The notes beneath the pieces were generated by a model. That model did not search any database. It had not been told where the DNA came from and saw only the letters and a list, made by a program, of their open reading frames with translations. 64,000 nt of DNA from Verrucomicrobiota bacterium (GTDB lineage: Bacteria > Verrucomicrobiota > Verrucomicrobiia > Limisphaerales > UBA11320): positions 1 to 64,000 of the forward strand of contig JACQFQ010000039.1 of NCBI GenBank assembly GCA_016199985.1. Reading direction: 5' to 3'. Of the stretch, positions 16,319 to 28,300 are shown one piece after another. How positions within the stretch are numbered: the first letter of the stretch is position 1; each line of letters begins with the position of its first letter. The position numbers and the translations under genes are program-made.

Positions 16319-19300
16319 ATGCCGAAGAACATTTCGTACTTGAGCGCTTTCCTTCATAAGCATCGACCCCTCTCCCTCGCGGCGGTTCTGGCAATCATGG
16401 GAATCCTGGGTCTCGCCTTGCACCGGCTGCCGGGCGCGCGGGCGGCAACGCCTCCGGATAGCGACGGCGACGGCCAAAACGATCTCGCGGAATTCCTGGC
16501 CGGCACCGATCCTCATGACGCTCGCAGTGTCTTCCGCATCCTCGGCGAGCCGATTCGGCTGAAGCCGGGCCTCTGGCGGGTGACTTGGCAGAGCGTCAGC
16601 AACAGGTCCTACACGGTCCAGCGCCTGGCGGACAGCGCGCCGGATTTCGCGGACTCCAAATGGATCGACCTCGCCACGGTTCAAGCCGATGGGCCTACGA
16701 CCTTCTTCGACGCTCCTGTCGCCGCCGCTCGGGGATTCTTCCGGGTCAAGTCCATCGGTGCGCCAGACGCGCCTGTCCTGCTCGCCCCCATCGCGCTGAC
16801 CAACGGCGGCTGGCGGGTGTTCTGGTCGAGCGTTGCGGGACGGGATTACGAGCTTCAACGAGCGACTCAGCCCCAGGGCGCCAATGCGCAATGGCGAGAC
16901 CTGGCCCATGTTGTCGCAACAGGCCCCGCGTCATTCGCGGACGATTTCGCCGGGACGGTCGTCGGCAGCCGCTTTTACAGGGTTCTCGAACTCCCCCCGC
17001 CGCCGCCTGATTCCATCCCGACGACGCTGACAAACGCGACGCAGTTCGTTGCGTTGGGGGGCGATGGTCGTCCCCAGGAGGGCGGGACTGTGAAGGCCGT
17101 TGCGGACGGGACGATTCCCGCGTTCGAGTTCCGCCCCGGCGGTCGCAGCGGCGCGGGGGCCGGGGCGGGATTGGCGTTGCGGTTTCCGCAAGGGGCGCGG
17201 GTTGTTGAACAGAGCGGACAACAATTCCTCGAGTTCACGTCAGCGACATCGCTGTTCGGTCCCGGATCGCCTCTGCAGCTGAAAACAGCGCTCAACAAAT
17301 CGGGTGGGTCCACGAAACGGATCCCGATGGGAAACCTGAGCGTCGCCGATATCCTGACGGCGTTCGACCTCCCCCCCGAGAGCGGACTCGAGTTGGTTCT
17401 CTTCGGACAGTTCCACATCACGCTCAAGTCCGGAATCTTCGCGGACGGGCGATTGAAGCAAGCGCGCTTCTCAGTGAGCCTGGGCGGCCTGCCACTGCCG
17501 GGAGTCTCGGGGGATTACCCGGAATTCTCCCTGGATCTTCCGCCCACCGACGGTGTGCGCATTCCCTTCTACGGCGACTTCACGCTCCCCGATGGCTCCG
17601 CGTCCCCCCCGACATTGAGCATTCCTCCCAAGCACCCCATGTGGCTCGTCATCAAACCCGATGGCCTGCCGTCGCTCACAGGCCGGGCTGATCTGAGATT
17701 CCCGGATGGTCCGTCCTTCAGCGTTGATCTCGGGATCGACGATCCTGTCTACAGTTTGCAGATGGTGGCCACGGGCGTCCACGTTCCGCTCATCGGGTCT
17801 CTTGCCGCGCTCCTGCCCTCCGCCCCGGAAAGCTGTCTTCCGTCGAACCCCACCGCGGCCCAACTGGCCTCGGCTCGCCAATGCCTGGCGCGCTACGATT
17901 GCGCCTATGTCAACTTCAGCGCCTCAGCCGTCGGAGCGGGCCCCGCGAGCGATCCCTCCTCGCCGCCCGACTCTCCTCCCGAGGAGTTCGGCACGACGAC
18001 GTCCGTGCTGGACGCGTGGAGCTACAGCGCGCTCGCGGCGACGGAGGCGCGTCTCCCGCTTGCCCCGTTGAAGGATTTGCTCCGACAAACCGGGCGCTCC
18101 GCGACGGCCGGCCGAGACTTGAGCCAGGTGGTGTGCAACCAGCTGGCGTTGACGCGAGCCAGGCAAGCCATGTCGGCGGGGGCCTTCGATGGCGACAGCG
18201 CCGCGCGCGCCGAGCTGGACGCGGCTTTGGCCGAGGCGGGCGCCGCCGCCATTCGCTCGGCGGATTCAAGCGAGGCCGCGCAGAACCTTCCCAACCTCAT
18301 CGCGGCGGCCCGATGCGTGCTGGAGGTTCAAGCCATCCTGCAGTCGATCGACAACTCGCGGCTCGACCCCGCCCTGAGCGCGGCGCTCTCCCGCTTGTTC
18401 AAGCGATTCGCCGCCGACGAAACGGATCGCCTAGGCGTCGTTCGCGATGTTTTTGCTCCGGCTGAAGGCGGTCCGATCGGCTCAATGAATCGATTCGTCG
18501 CGCTGCAAAAAATGAAGGACTGGGGCGAGTTCCTCGGCGACGCCCAACAGCTCGGCATCGAGATGGAAGTGGACGCGCCGATCGACGAGTCGATGGGACA
18601 GCTGGCTCTGAGAGTGTGGCGGCTGGCTCAGGACAAGCTTAACGAGGCGGAGTCGGCGAACGATTATCTCGGCTTCCTGTTTGCGATGGAAGACATCCTC
18701 GACATCGTTCGACTGAGGCAGGCGGGCGTGTTGCCTGGCAACCCGGCGCTGGCTGTCCTCCCCGCGGATTCGGACCTTCCAGGCTACGGCGCGCGGCTCG
18801 GACAGGTGTTCCAGCGCGATCCGACCGCGATGGGTGGGGACGTGGCGCTTGAGAATCAATCGGCCGAGCTGCGCCGACTCCGACGGATTCTTCGCGAGGT
18901 TCCTGGGAGCGTCGCCTTCGCTTCCCCGCCTTGCCAGCGCGCTTACGATCGGCTGAACGCCACTCTCGCCACGGCCTTCGGCGTCCTGACGACCCACCGC
19001 AGTCTCCCCGTCCTCATTCAGATCCTCGAAGCCGGCGTGATGCGGGCTCAGCTGCGGGATCAGTTTCATTTCGCCGAGGAGGTCTCCTGGGAAACGGTTC
19101 AACTGCCCGTTCTGATGGCGCGCATCGCCGAGGTCGCCGGGGAGAAGCAGGGCTGGTCGGAGCTGCACAAGGCTGTGGGGTTTCTGTTGAGCGAGGCCGA
19201 CCGGAATGCCGCCGCCGGCCAACCCGGGCCGCAGAGGATCTGTTTGGAACAATCCATCTTGGCTCTGCATGCGGCGCGTCAGGTCGCTGTCGGACTCTGG

Positions 19301-22300
19301 CAGGACGAGGACGCGCGTCGTCGGGCCAACCCGCTGATGCAGGTCGCGGATCTGCTTCTCCCGGGCGATCTGCATGTGGACAAGGTCGCGGGCGCGGTGC
19401 GGTATGATCGTTCGAGTCGCGCCCTCGAAGGCGCGTTCAGCGGGGAGCTCCGGCTTCCGAAGTTCGATCTCGCGCTCACATTGGCGAACGCGTCCTTCGC
19501 GAGCGGCGGCGAGTTCGACATCAACGCCTATGGATCCATCGTGATGCCCTCCGCGGCCGATCCGCGCGTGCGATTGTCGGTCACGCCGCAGCACCCGCTT
19601 CACGTTCAGTTTCGAGCGCCGCGCGAGTTGAAGGTTTCTGGCGGTGGGAAGGTGGAGACCGCGGGCGCCGCGTTCGAGGCTTACTTTGGACTGGAGGATC
19701 CCCTCTATGTTTTTGGAGCGTCGGCGCAAGGAGTCCGGTTCGATCTTGCGGACAAGCTGAGAGTGATGCTGCCGACGCTCGCGCCCGCCGAGGTGTACGA
19801 CGCCGCGACCTCGCGCGCGCTGAACGATTACTATCAAAGCATCAACGCCAGCTTTGAAGCCCTCCTGCCGTCGGGCGGGAGCCCGAGCCCCGCGGCCGCG
19901 CAGCCGCAGGACGCGCTTCCCGCGGGGGCGGCATCCGGTGAGCCGCCAACCTTCGCGCCCAGCTTCGCGCCGAGCCCTTTGGACGCCCTGGAGGCGTGGG
20001 CCAACGCCGAGGCGGCGGACGCGCGCATGCACATCGTGAAAGACTACACAGCGACGATCAAGTCGGTGAAACAGCAGCTCCAGGTTGTTGCCAATTCCCT
20101 CCGCAGCAAACCGGGCAAGCTGGATCTTCCCGCGCTGCTGACTCGCGATCAGCTGTTGCAACGCATCTGCGGCGCGCTTCGGTCCGAACAGGCCCAGCCG
20201 AACCAGGGCAACTACTTGCTGCTGGTGTCCACGCCCGAATTCCAATCGTTCCTGACCGAGACGGAGAACGCGATCATCGCGCTGCTGAGCAGCAGCGATC
20301 CCGACCTGGCGAAGAAGTCGACTGAGGTCGCCGCGGTCGCGGGCTCCTTCACTCAGCAGATCCAATGCTTCAAAACCGAATATGACTCCAGCCGGATGCT
20401 GTCGTCGTTCCAGGACTTTCTGCTGGGTCAGACTCGGAACCTCTTCACCGACCTGGGCCTGAACGCCGACACGGGCGAGCCCCTCGCCACGACGAATCGG
20501 CTTCAGAACCTCGATCGCGGGGAGCTCCGCGCGGGAATGACGAATCTGCTGCTCTTCAGCTCATTCTACGCGCTGTCCGGCCGGCAAGAGTCGCTCTCGA
20601 ACTTTCGAACCGCCCTGGCCAACGTCGCCCTGCGATGGAGAACGAAGATCTATGAGCGGATCAAGGAGCTCGCCCCCGCCGACACGGCGCTTTTTTACGC
20701 GAAGCTCGACGGACTTCGACATGCGAAGGAGGAGCCCCGGCCCTGCATGGCGCCCGATGTGCCTGAGCTGCTGGATCTGTATGGCGAGCTCAGAGGCCTG
20801 AAGAACGATCTTCTGCAGATTCTTCTCGTCAGCCAATCATCGTTTGACTGGCCCTCCGGCGCCATCGACCAGCCCTACGGTCCCAACACAGCCTTCGAGT
20901 TCGGGCTGGAGACGAGCCATCTCATGAAGGCCTGGAGCGAAGCCCTGTTCTTCTCGAACAACGCGAAAACCACCGGCGAGCCGTTGGGGAATGGGAAGAA
21001 TAACCAGGTCACGCGCTGCGATTGGATCGTCAAGTTCGTGCCTGAAGAGAACAAGACACGACGCGTTCTGGTCACTCGCCACTTGGATTGGGAGAGGCTG
21101 ATCGGAGACGACTTCAAGAAGGGAACCGAGAGGGATGCCGCTGTGGCCGCGGCGACGGCCGCGAACGCCGCCGCTCAGGCGGTCGTGGACGCGGCGGCCA
21201 AGGCGGCGGTCGATGAGGCGGAAACGTGGCTGCTCCAGAGCGCGGGGATCGTGAACGAGTCCGCGGGGATCGAGCTGCTGAAGGTCCTGCTCCGCCTCAC
21301 CACCTGGGCGCAGGAGCACGACCCGTCTCAGATCCCGTTGCTTCAGGCCCGCCGAGGTCAGTTGGTCGAGGCGGTCATCTCCGCGAGCGCCGGCGACGCC
21401 GCGCCTCCCGCCGGGGCGGGGCTGGCGGACGTGACGACCTCAGCCTCCTCGCCCCGGTGGTTCCTGCTGGCGGACTATACGCGCCAGCTCATCGAAGCCT
21501 CGGAGTGGCCAGTTTTCCAGAACGCTCCCGAGGCCCGTCAATCCCTTCTCCAGGACGCGAGCAAGCTGATCCACGCGGCCGCGGCCGCGGCCGGCAGACT
21601 TGCGTCGTCCCTTCCCCACAGCAGCCCCGTCGACTTGAAGCTCCCCGGCGACATGATCATCAACCGGGTGTTTGGCGAGGTGCAATTCCACCGCGATACC
21701 GGCAAGATCAATGGGACCTTCGGAGGCCGCCTGGAATTCCCGGATCTGCAGAACGCGTATTTCGAAATCAACCGCGCGACGCTGAACAATGACTTCGAGT
21801 TCAGCATCGACGCCAAGACGGCGGGGCCCCTGCCGTTCGATGGCGTGTGGATTGACGCCGCCGTCGTTGCCAGCGGCGGACTGCATCAGCCGCTTCTGCT
21901 GCATGGCGCCGGCACGATGACCCTCACCAACGGCCCCGATGTCGCCGTCACGATCGGTTTCGATCAGGCGAAGGGCACGCTCTCCTTCGACACCTCCGTC
22001 ACCGACCTTCAATCGATGCGCCTCGCCGATGACGCGGTCCTTTTCGACGCCGGGTTTGGGTTCAGCGTGAAGCCTTCGGCGCAAAGCGGCGAATTGCACG
22101 TCAGCGGCACGGCGGGATTCTTTGCCAGGGGCGCGCTGCCAGCGAACGTGACGCGAACGAATTTTTATCTCATCGCGGACCACATGGCCGCGTCGCTGGC
22201 GTTTGTTCCGGGGAGGCTGGATCTACGGCTCACGAATGGCGTCCTGCGGCTGCCCGATCTCTTCAAGGCCGGCCTTTGCTCGCCCGCCTCGCCCGGCGCG

Positions 22301-25300
22301 GGCCCCAGCATCGGCCTGAATCCCAGTCATCCGATTGTTGTGAGCCTGATCGCGGACGACGGCAGCCATCATCCCGCGTTGAATTTCAGCGGGGAGTTCG
22401 ATTTCGCGAATATCGGCTTCAACGTCCCCGACATCGACGGGCTGGGCGCGGAGCTCTGCTCGGCGAAACTTCTTTTCGACAGCAACCGCCTCCCCCACTT
22501 CACCAACATCAACGGAACGGTTTCCATTCCGTTGCCCCCGGGACAGACCTCCAGGGTCGATATTGTGGAAGGCGCATGGAGCATCGACGGGTTCCCCACC
22601 GGCAAGATCGCGCTGCGCAACGACATTCGGCTGATCGACAACTCGGGATTCAAGTTCACGTTGCTCGGGCTCAAGAACGCCGCCTGTCCCCGCGGCAGCG
22701 CGCTCACCGTGACGCGCGGCGCCGACAACCTGCCTCGGTTCGCCCTGGACGGAGGCATCCAGATGACCGTCCCCGCCTCCATGTTGACGGGCGAGAACGG
22801 GGACACGCTGGGAGCCGTCACTTGCGGCACGCTCTTCCTCGAGCCGCCGCCGGCGCTGCCCGATCTCCGGCTCGACACCGTCGGCATCGCGGGGACATTC
22901 CACCTGGGGGGCGCTGATGGAGTGCTCATCAAAGGGGCTCAGCTCACTTTGTCGGGGTTTGAGAACCTCTACAAGCCGACGCAGGAACATCCCTTCCAGG
23001 CCCATCTCGGGGGCACATTGCAAATCCCCAACGGGCCGGCGTTCACTCTCAACGACGCCCGCTTCGTCTTCTTCGATCGTGATCGCCTTCCGCGTTTCGA
23101 CATCGCGGGAATGGGCTACGATGGAAGCAAGTTCACGCTCGCCCAGGCCCTTCCCGCCCAGGTGAGCGCCGCGAGCTTCACGTTCAAGAACCGCAACCTG
23201 GAGCTTCCCGATCTCATCGCTCCCGCCAACCTGACGCTCACCCTCAGCGCCGCGATTTCCATTCCGTCGGCGGACGATCCCTTCATCAGCGGGCGCGTCG
23301 ACAACATCAAGGTGAGCATCGATCCCCATGGGATTCCCCAGGTCGAGTCCATCGCGGGTCTGGGGATGCAGGTCGGCGGGGTGACCCTGCCTCCGATCGA
23401 AGAGCTCGGCGGCCAGGTCTATATCGGCGGTCTGTCGCCGGATCCGAGCAAGGTGTACTTCGCGGGTCGCGTCGCCGGCAGCTACCAGGGCTACAAGGTG
23501 AAGGCGCTCATGGCGTTCAATCTCGCCGGCCCGATCGGAATGTGTTTGGATGTGAACGCGGGGAACGTCGGGATTCCACTCGGGCAGACGGGGATTCTGA
23601 TCAGCGGCGCGTCGGGGGGCATCTCGTTTGTGAACAAGAACACGGATCCCTGCGATTTCACGACCTACATGAACGGCGACGGGAAGCCGCTCTCCACGAT
23701 GATCGATCTGCCCGCCGCCATGAGCTGGGCCTCGCTGAAGGATGTGACGAATCGCTTTGCTCACGCTCTGCAAGCGTTCGGGCCGTTTCCCGCGTCGCCG
23801 GGGCTCGCGGGGCTGGATGAGGCTTCCGCGGCTCCGGTTGATCCATCGGCCGTGGCGCCCAGCGGTCTGCCGGCGCTTCAGGATGGTTTCGAATGTCCGG
23901 GCGACTGTCCGCCGGCCACGGTCAACATTTTCTGCCAGCCGCACCCCGACACAGCGAACTTTACCAATCGCGTCATCGCGAAGTTCAGCTCCATCAACGA
24001 GGACACTCTCAACAACGTCCTCCACATCACGCCGGAGAACATCGCCACCCTCGGCGCCGACGCGGCCACCGTCGCCACCCGGGCGGCCCACAAGATTCGT
24101 GAGTTTGTCTTCAGCGTGACGCCGCCGCCGCAGGTCGGCCCGCTGGGCGCGGCGCGGGCGGCGCAGATCACGGCGGTCGTCAACGAGGCGCTGGACGCCA
24201 TGGAGCGGGTGTTTGCCGCCGCGTTGCAGGAGACGCTCTCCGGGCGCAATGCGGGCGAGTTCTACGCGGTGATCCGCGACAAGGCCTACGCCGGCGCGCC
24301 TTGTCCCGACTGCACGCTGAAGGTCACAGGCACCATCACGCATGTCGCCGTGTCCTCCTTCCTGTCCGGCACGGTCGGCGCGACGCTCAGCACGGCGGGC
24401 ACGATCGGATTGGTCGGCAATGTGAACGTTTTGGGCATTCCTGTGGGGAAGGCGAAGGGCTTCGTCGCGGCGACCGACGCGCAAGGCCAGCCCAATCCCT
24501 CCCTCTGCGGCGATGTGCGGGCCGTCATCGGTCCTCTCGACTTGGGAGAGCTTGCCGCGAGCATGAGCTGCAAGGACTGCGTGACGGGCGTGCTGGCGGA
24601 GTTTGTGAAGCTCGCGCAGTGCCTGAGCGAGCCGCTGATCCGTCAGCTGGCCGAAAAGGTGGCGCCCCGGCTGGCGAGCCAGACGCCGGCGCAGATTCTC
24701 TCGCTGATGACCGACACCGAGAAGCTGGCGTTCATGGCCGAGCTGCTCCAGATGCCGCCGCAGGCGGATCTGGCCAACTGTTTTCTCACCCAGTTCGGCA
24801 GCGCTTGGGATCGCGTGCAGCCGCAGCTTCTCGTGTGCGGCCAGGTGGAACCGAAGCTTTTTGGGTTTCCGATGGCGGGCAAGCTGGTGGACGTGAAGGC
24901 GGGCGCGACAAAGACCAACATCGCCGGCCTCTACTCCTACTCCCCCACTTACATGATCGCCTCGGCGCTCGGCGCCGCGACCCGTGTTCCGCTGTTCTTC
25001 CTCTTCCCCCCCCAGGATGAGGCGAAGTTTGGTTTTAACGTGAATGTCCCCGACCCCGGACACGCGCTTCTTGCCGGATTATCCGGACGATTCCGCACCG
25101 CCGCCGACTTCGCGGGCTATTCACGCGAGGGGTTCGATTACATGCTGGCGAACGCCACCTACACAACCGAGTACCGACTGCACCCTCTGGGCGCCGAGGT
25201 GCTGAACGCCGAGGCCCGTGTTGTCATGCCCAATCTCACAAACCATCCGGCTCGCCCCGGCAGCGCCTGGACGCCGCCGGAGTTGCGTCCCGGCGGTTTG

Positions 25301-28300
25301 CCATCCCGTCTCGACGTCCTGCTTCTCGCGCTGGAGGCCGGCAGGTTGGGAGATCCCCTATGGAAGGCCACCGCCGCTGATCTTCAAGCCCTCGACGGAA
25401 GGCTCGCGGGTTTGGATTTCCTGCACGATTACTTCCCGCACGGCGGAATGATCGGCGCGGCGAAGTTGCAGTTCCCCAGAGCCCTGACCGAGACGCCCCC
25501 GGGTTATCTCAGCGCGCTGGTGGATCCGAACAGCAGCATGGACATCCTGACTCGCCTGGGGAACGCCGTGGATTTTCTGCAGAACTACGTGCTGGCCTTC
25601 ACGAATCGAGGCGCGCTCGCCTTTTACGTCCCTGCGCCCAATCCTCCGTTCTTCACGCACGCCGACGGATCGTCGCTGACGGCGCCGGAGCTTCTGTCCG
25701 CCATCCAGACCTTCGATGCCAGCACGATTCAGGATGTGGGCGTCCAACAGCTCTACCCGGTTGAGCTGGCATTCCTGAAGGGCTGGTTCAACGCGCAGCT
25801 CCTCGGCGTGCCCATCGGGACCGGTTCGGTCGTCGCCCTGCCCGCGGGCCAGGGCAGAGCCAGCGGCGTTCTGCAGGTGCGCGTTGCGGGACCGAGCGAC
25901 GGTTGGTTGAAGTCGTTCGTGAACGCGGCGTCGCTGACGTTCGAGATGAAGCAGGCGCCATCGCTGGCCATTTCGAACTGGGGCGCGCTGGCGTTGTCGG
26001 AAGCTCAGCCGCTTCTCGGCTCCCCCCCGTCGGGAACCTCGCCAGCGGCGTGGGACCAGGTGCGCCGGGACGCGTTCGGAAAGTTCAGCGCCGCGCTCGT
26101 CACGAATCTCCCCAAGATCTCCCTCGACGCCGCGATCTCCCTCTCGATGCCGGCGCCCATCAGCGATGTTGTGTCCGCCAGCGGCAACGGTCGCATCGTC
26201 GCCTACTCGCCCCGCTATGAGCCGGGCTTCCAGGGGACCGGCCCCATAGCCGGCGTCAGGCGCAACGGAGGCATTGCCTTCGCGGGCAATCTGGATTTCA
26301 AGGCGAACGGCGTTTCCCTGGTCACCGTTCGCGACGCGGAGCTCTCCGTGACTCCCCAGACGCAGGGACTGCCGGCGCTCGCGGGCCGGTTCGATGTTCC
26401 CAATCTGCCTTATCAAGGAGTGGGCTTCGCGCCGGCGCTTCTGGACTTCAGCACGGCGCCCAACCCGCGGTTCTCCGCGTCGGGCGGCGTGACGCCCTTC
26501 GCCATTGGCAGCTTCCAGGTTGTCAACATCGCGGGCGGGTCTCTCACCGGAAAACTCGATGTCGCCCGCAGCGGTCCCAATGCCACAACGGCGAGCATCG
26601 CGCTCAGCGCGGCGCGACTGCAGCTGCCGGGGCTTTTTACCGAAACGGTCCTCATCCACGGGAGCAATGGAATCAACTCTCCGTTTGGCTTCTCCACATC
26701 GGATCCCTGGTCAGCCGCTCTCGAGGTTTCCAGCGGGCTCACATTGAAGGTCGGCGTGACGACTCTGGTGCAACTCAGCGGCGCCAGCCTCCTGAGTCCC
26801 ATTGGCATTTCAGGCACGGGGACGAGAACCGGGTCGGTGCTCGTGACGATCAAAGGCGGGACCAAGCTTTCCCTCTTCCCCGGGCGCTCCTATGCCCAGT
26901 CTGTGACCCTCGATCCGGTCGCCAAGGGATCCCTCCGCATCAGCAGCGACGGTTCATTCGAGCTCAACGGCTCGTTCAAGGGAGGGACGCCTCTTGTCGG
27001 AGTGAGCCTTCCGGTCAGCGCTGTGGCCGACGGCGCGCTCCGACTGACTCAGGACGCCTTGACGCTTTCGGGCGCCCTGGGCGCGGGCATTCTGGACACC
27101 GTGGGTTCCGGCGGCTTCACCGCGTCCGGTTCGGTGACCATCACGCGGGATGGGTCCGCCTCGGTGTCCGGCGCGGCGCAGATTTCCATCCCGCCGTTCG
27201 GCTCCAACTTGTTCACTCTCGAATCCTTCGCCGCCGGGAACATGATCGGCGCCCTGGACAATACCGGGCTGACTCTTTCGGGCGCTTATCTGAAGGTCGC
27301 GGGGCTTTTCTCCGATCGCGTCGCGCTGCCTCCGTTGAGGATCTACTCCAATGGCAATTTCACCAATCAGTTGGGGCCCGTCGGCTTTGACATCGGCGGA
27401 TTTGCGTTCAGTCCCGTCAACTTCCGATTGGAGCGCACCGCGGGGGTTTGGACCTTGAGAAACTTCAGCGCCCGGTTCACGGAACTGGGTCTCGGCGCAG
27501 CGGTCACCGTGAGCGGCAGCATCAGCAGCGATGGCGCCTTCAATCTTTCCTCCGTCGCCAACAGCTCCCTGGGTCTCGGCGGGTTCACGCTCGGCAACGC
27601 GAGCATGACCTTCGCCCGCACGCCGCCTGACGACCCGAGCCTGGCTTTCCGGGGAGACCTGCCGATCCCGGATTTCGCGACTCTCACGCTCAGCGGCGGG
27701 GCTCAACCGGACGGCAGCTACTCGATGAGCAACGTCCTGGCTTCGGCGAGCGTCAGCGGCTACCCGCTCGTCAGCGTCACGAATGTGCTGAGCAAGGCGA
27801 CCTCCGACTACCGCGCGCGGGTGATGTCTCTCTCGCCTCTGGCGTACTGGCGGTTCGGCGACACCATCGGCGCGATAGCGCGCAATGAGACGGGCCTTGC
27901 GCTGAACGGCGCTTACCGGAACGCTCCCAACCTGCTCCAGAGCGGAGCGCTCGCGTCGGCGGTGAACGCCAACCGTTGCGTGACGCTGGACGGAAAACAG
28001 CAGGACGTGCTGATCGGCAATCAGCCGGCGTTCGCCAGCGTCGCCGCGAGCCTTTCCATTGAGGCCTGGGTGCGCGTGGCCGCGTTCGACATTTCCTGGC
28101 AGACCATTGTGTCGAAGGGCGACAGCGCATGGCGGCTGCAGCGCGACGGCAACAAGGACTCCCTCGCTTTCGACACGGACGGCTTGAATCCTCCCTACCT
28201 GTCCGGAAAGCGCAGCGTGAAGGATGGCCAGTGGCATCACGTGGCGGCGGTGTACGATGGTCGCGCGAAGTATCTCTACATCGACGGCGAGCTGGACGCC

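Noticed and set aside
22223..25063. 946-codon minus-strand frame inside the giant gene
   Set aside because: An Arg/His-rich low-information translation typical of the antisense of a GC-rich gene; the plus frame has a signal peptide and domain repeats.
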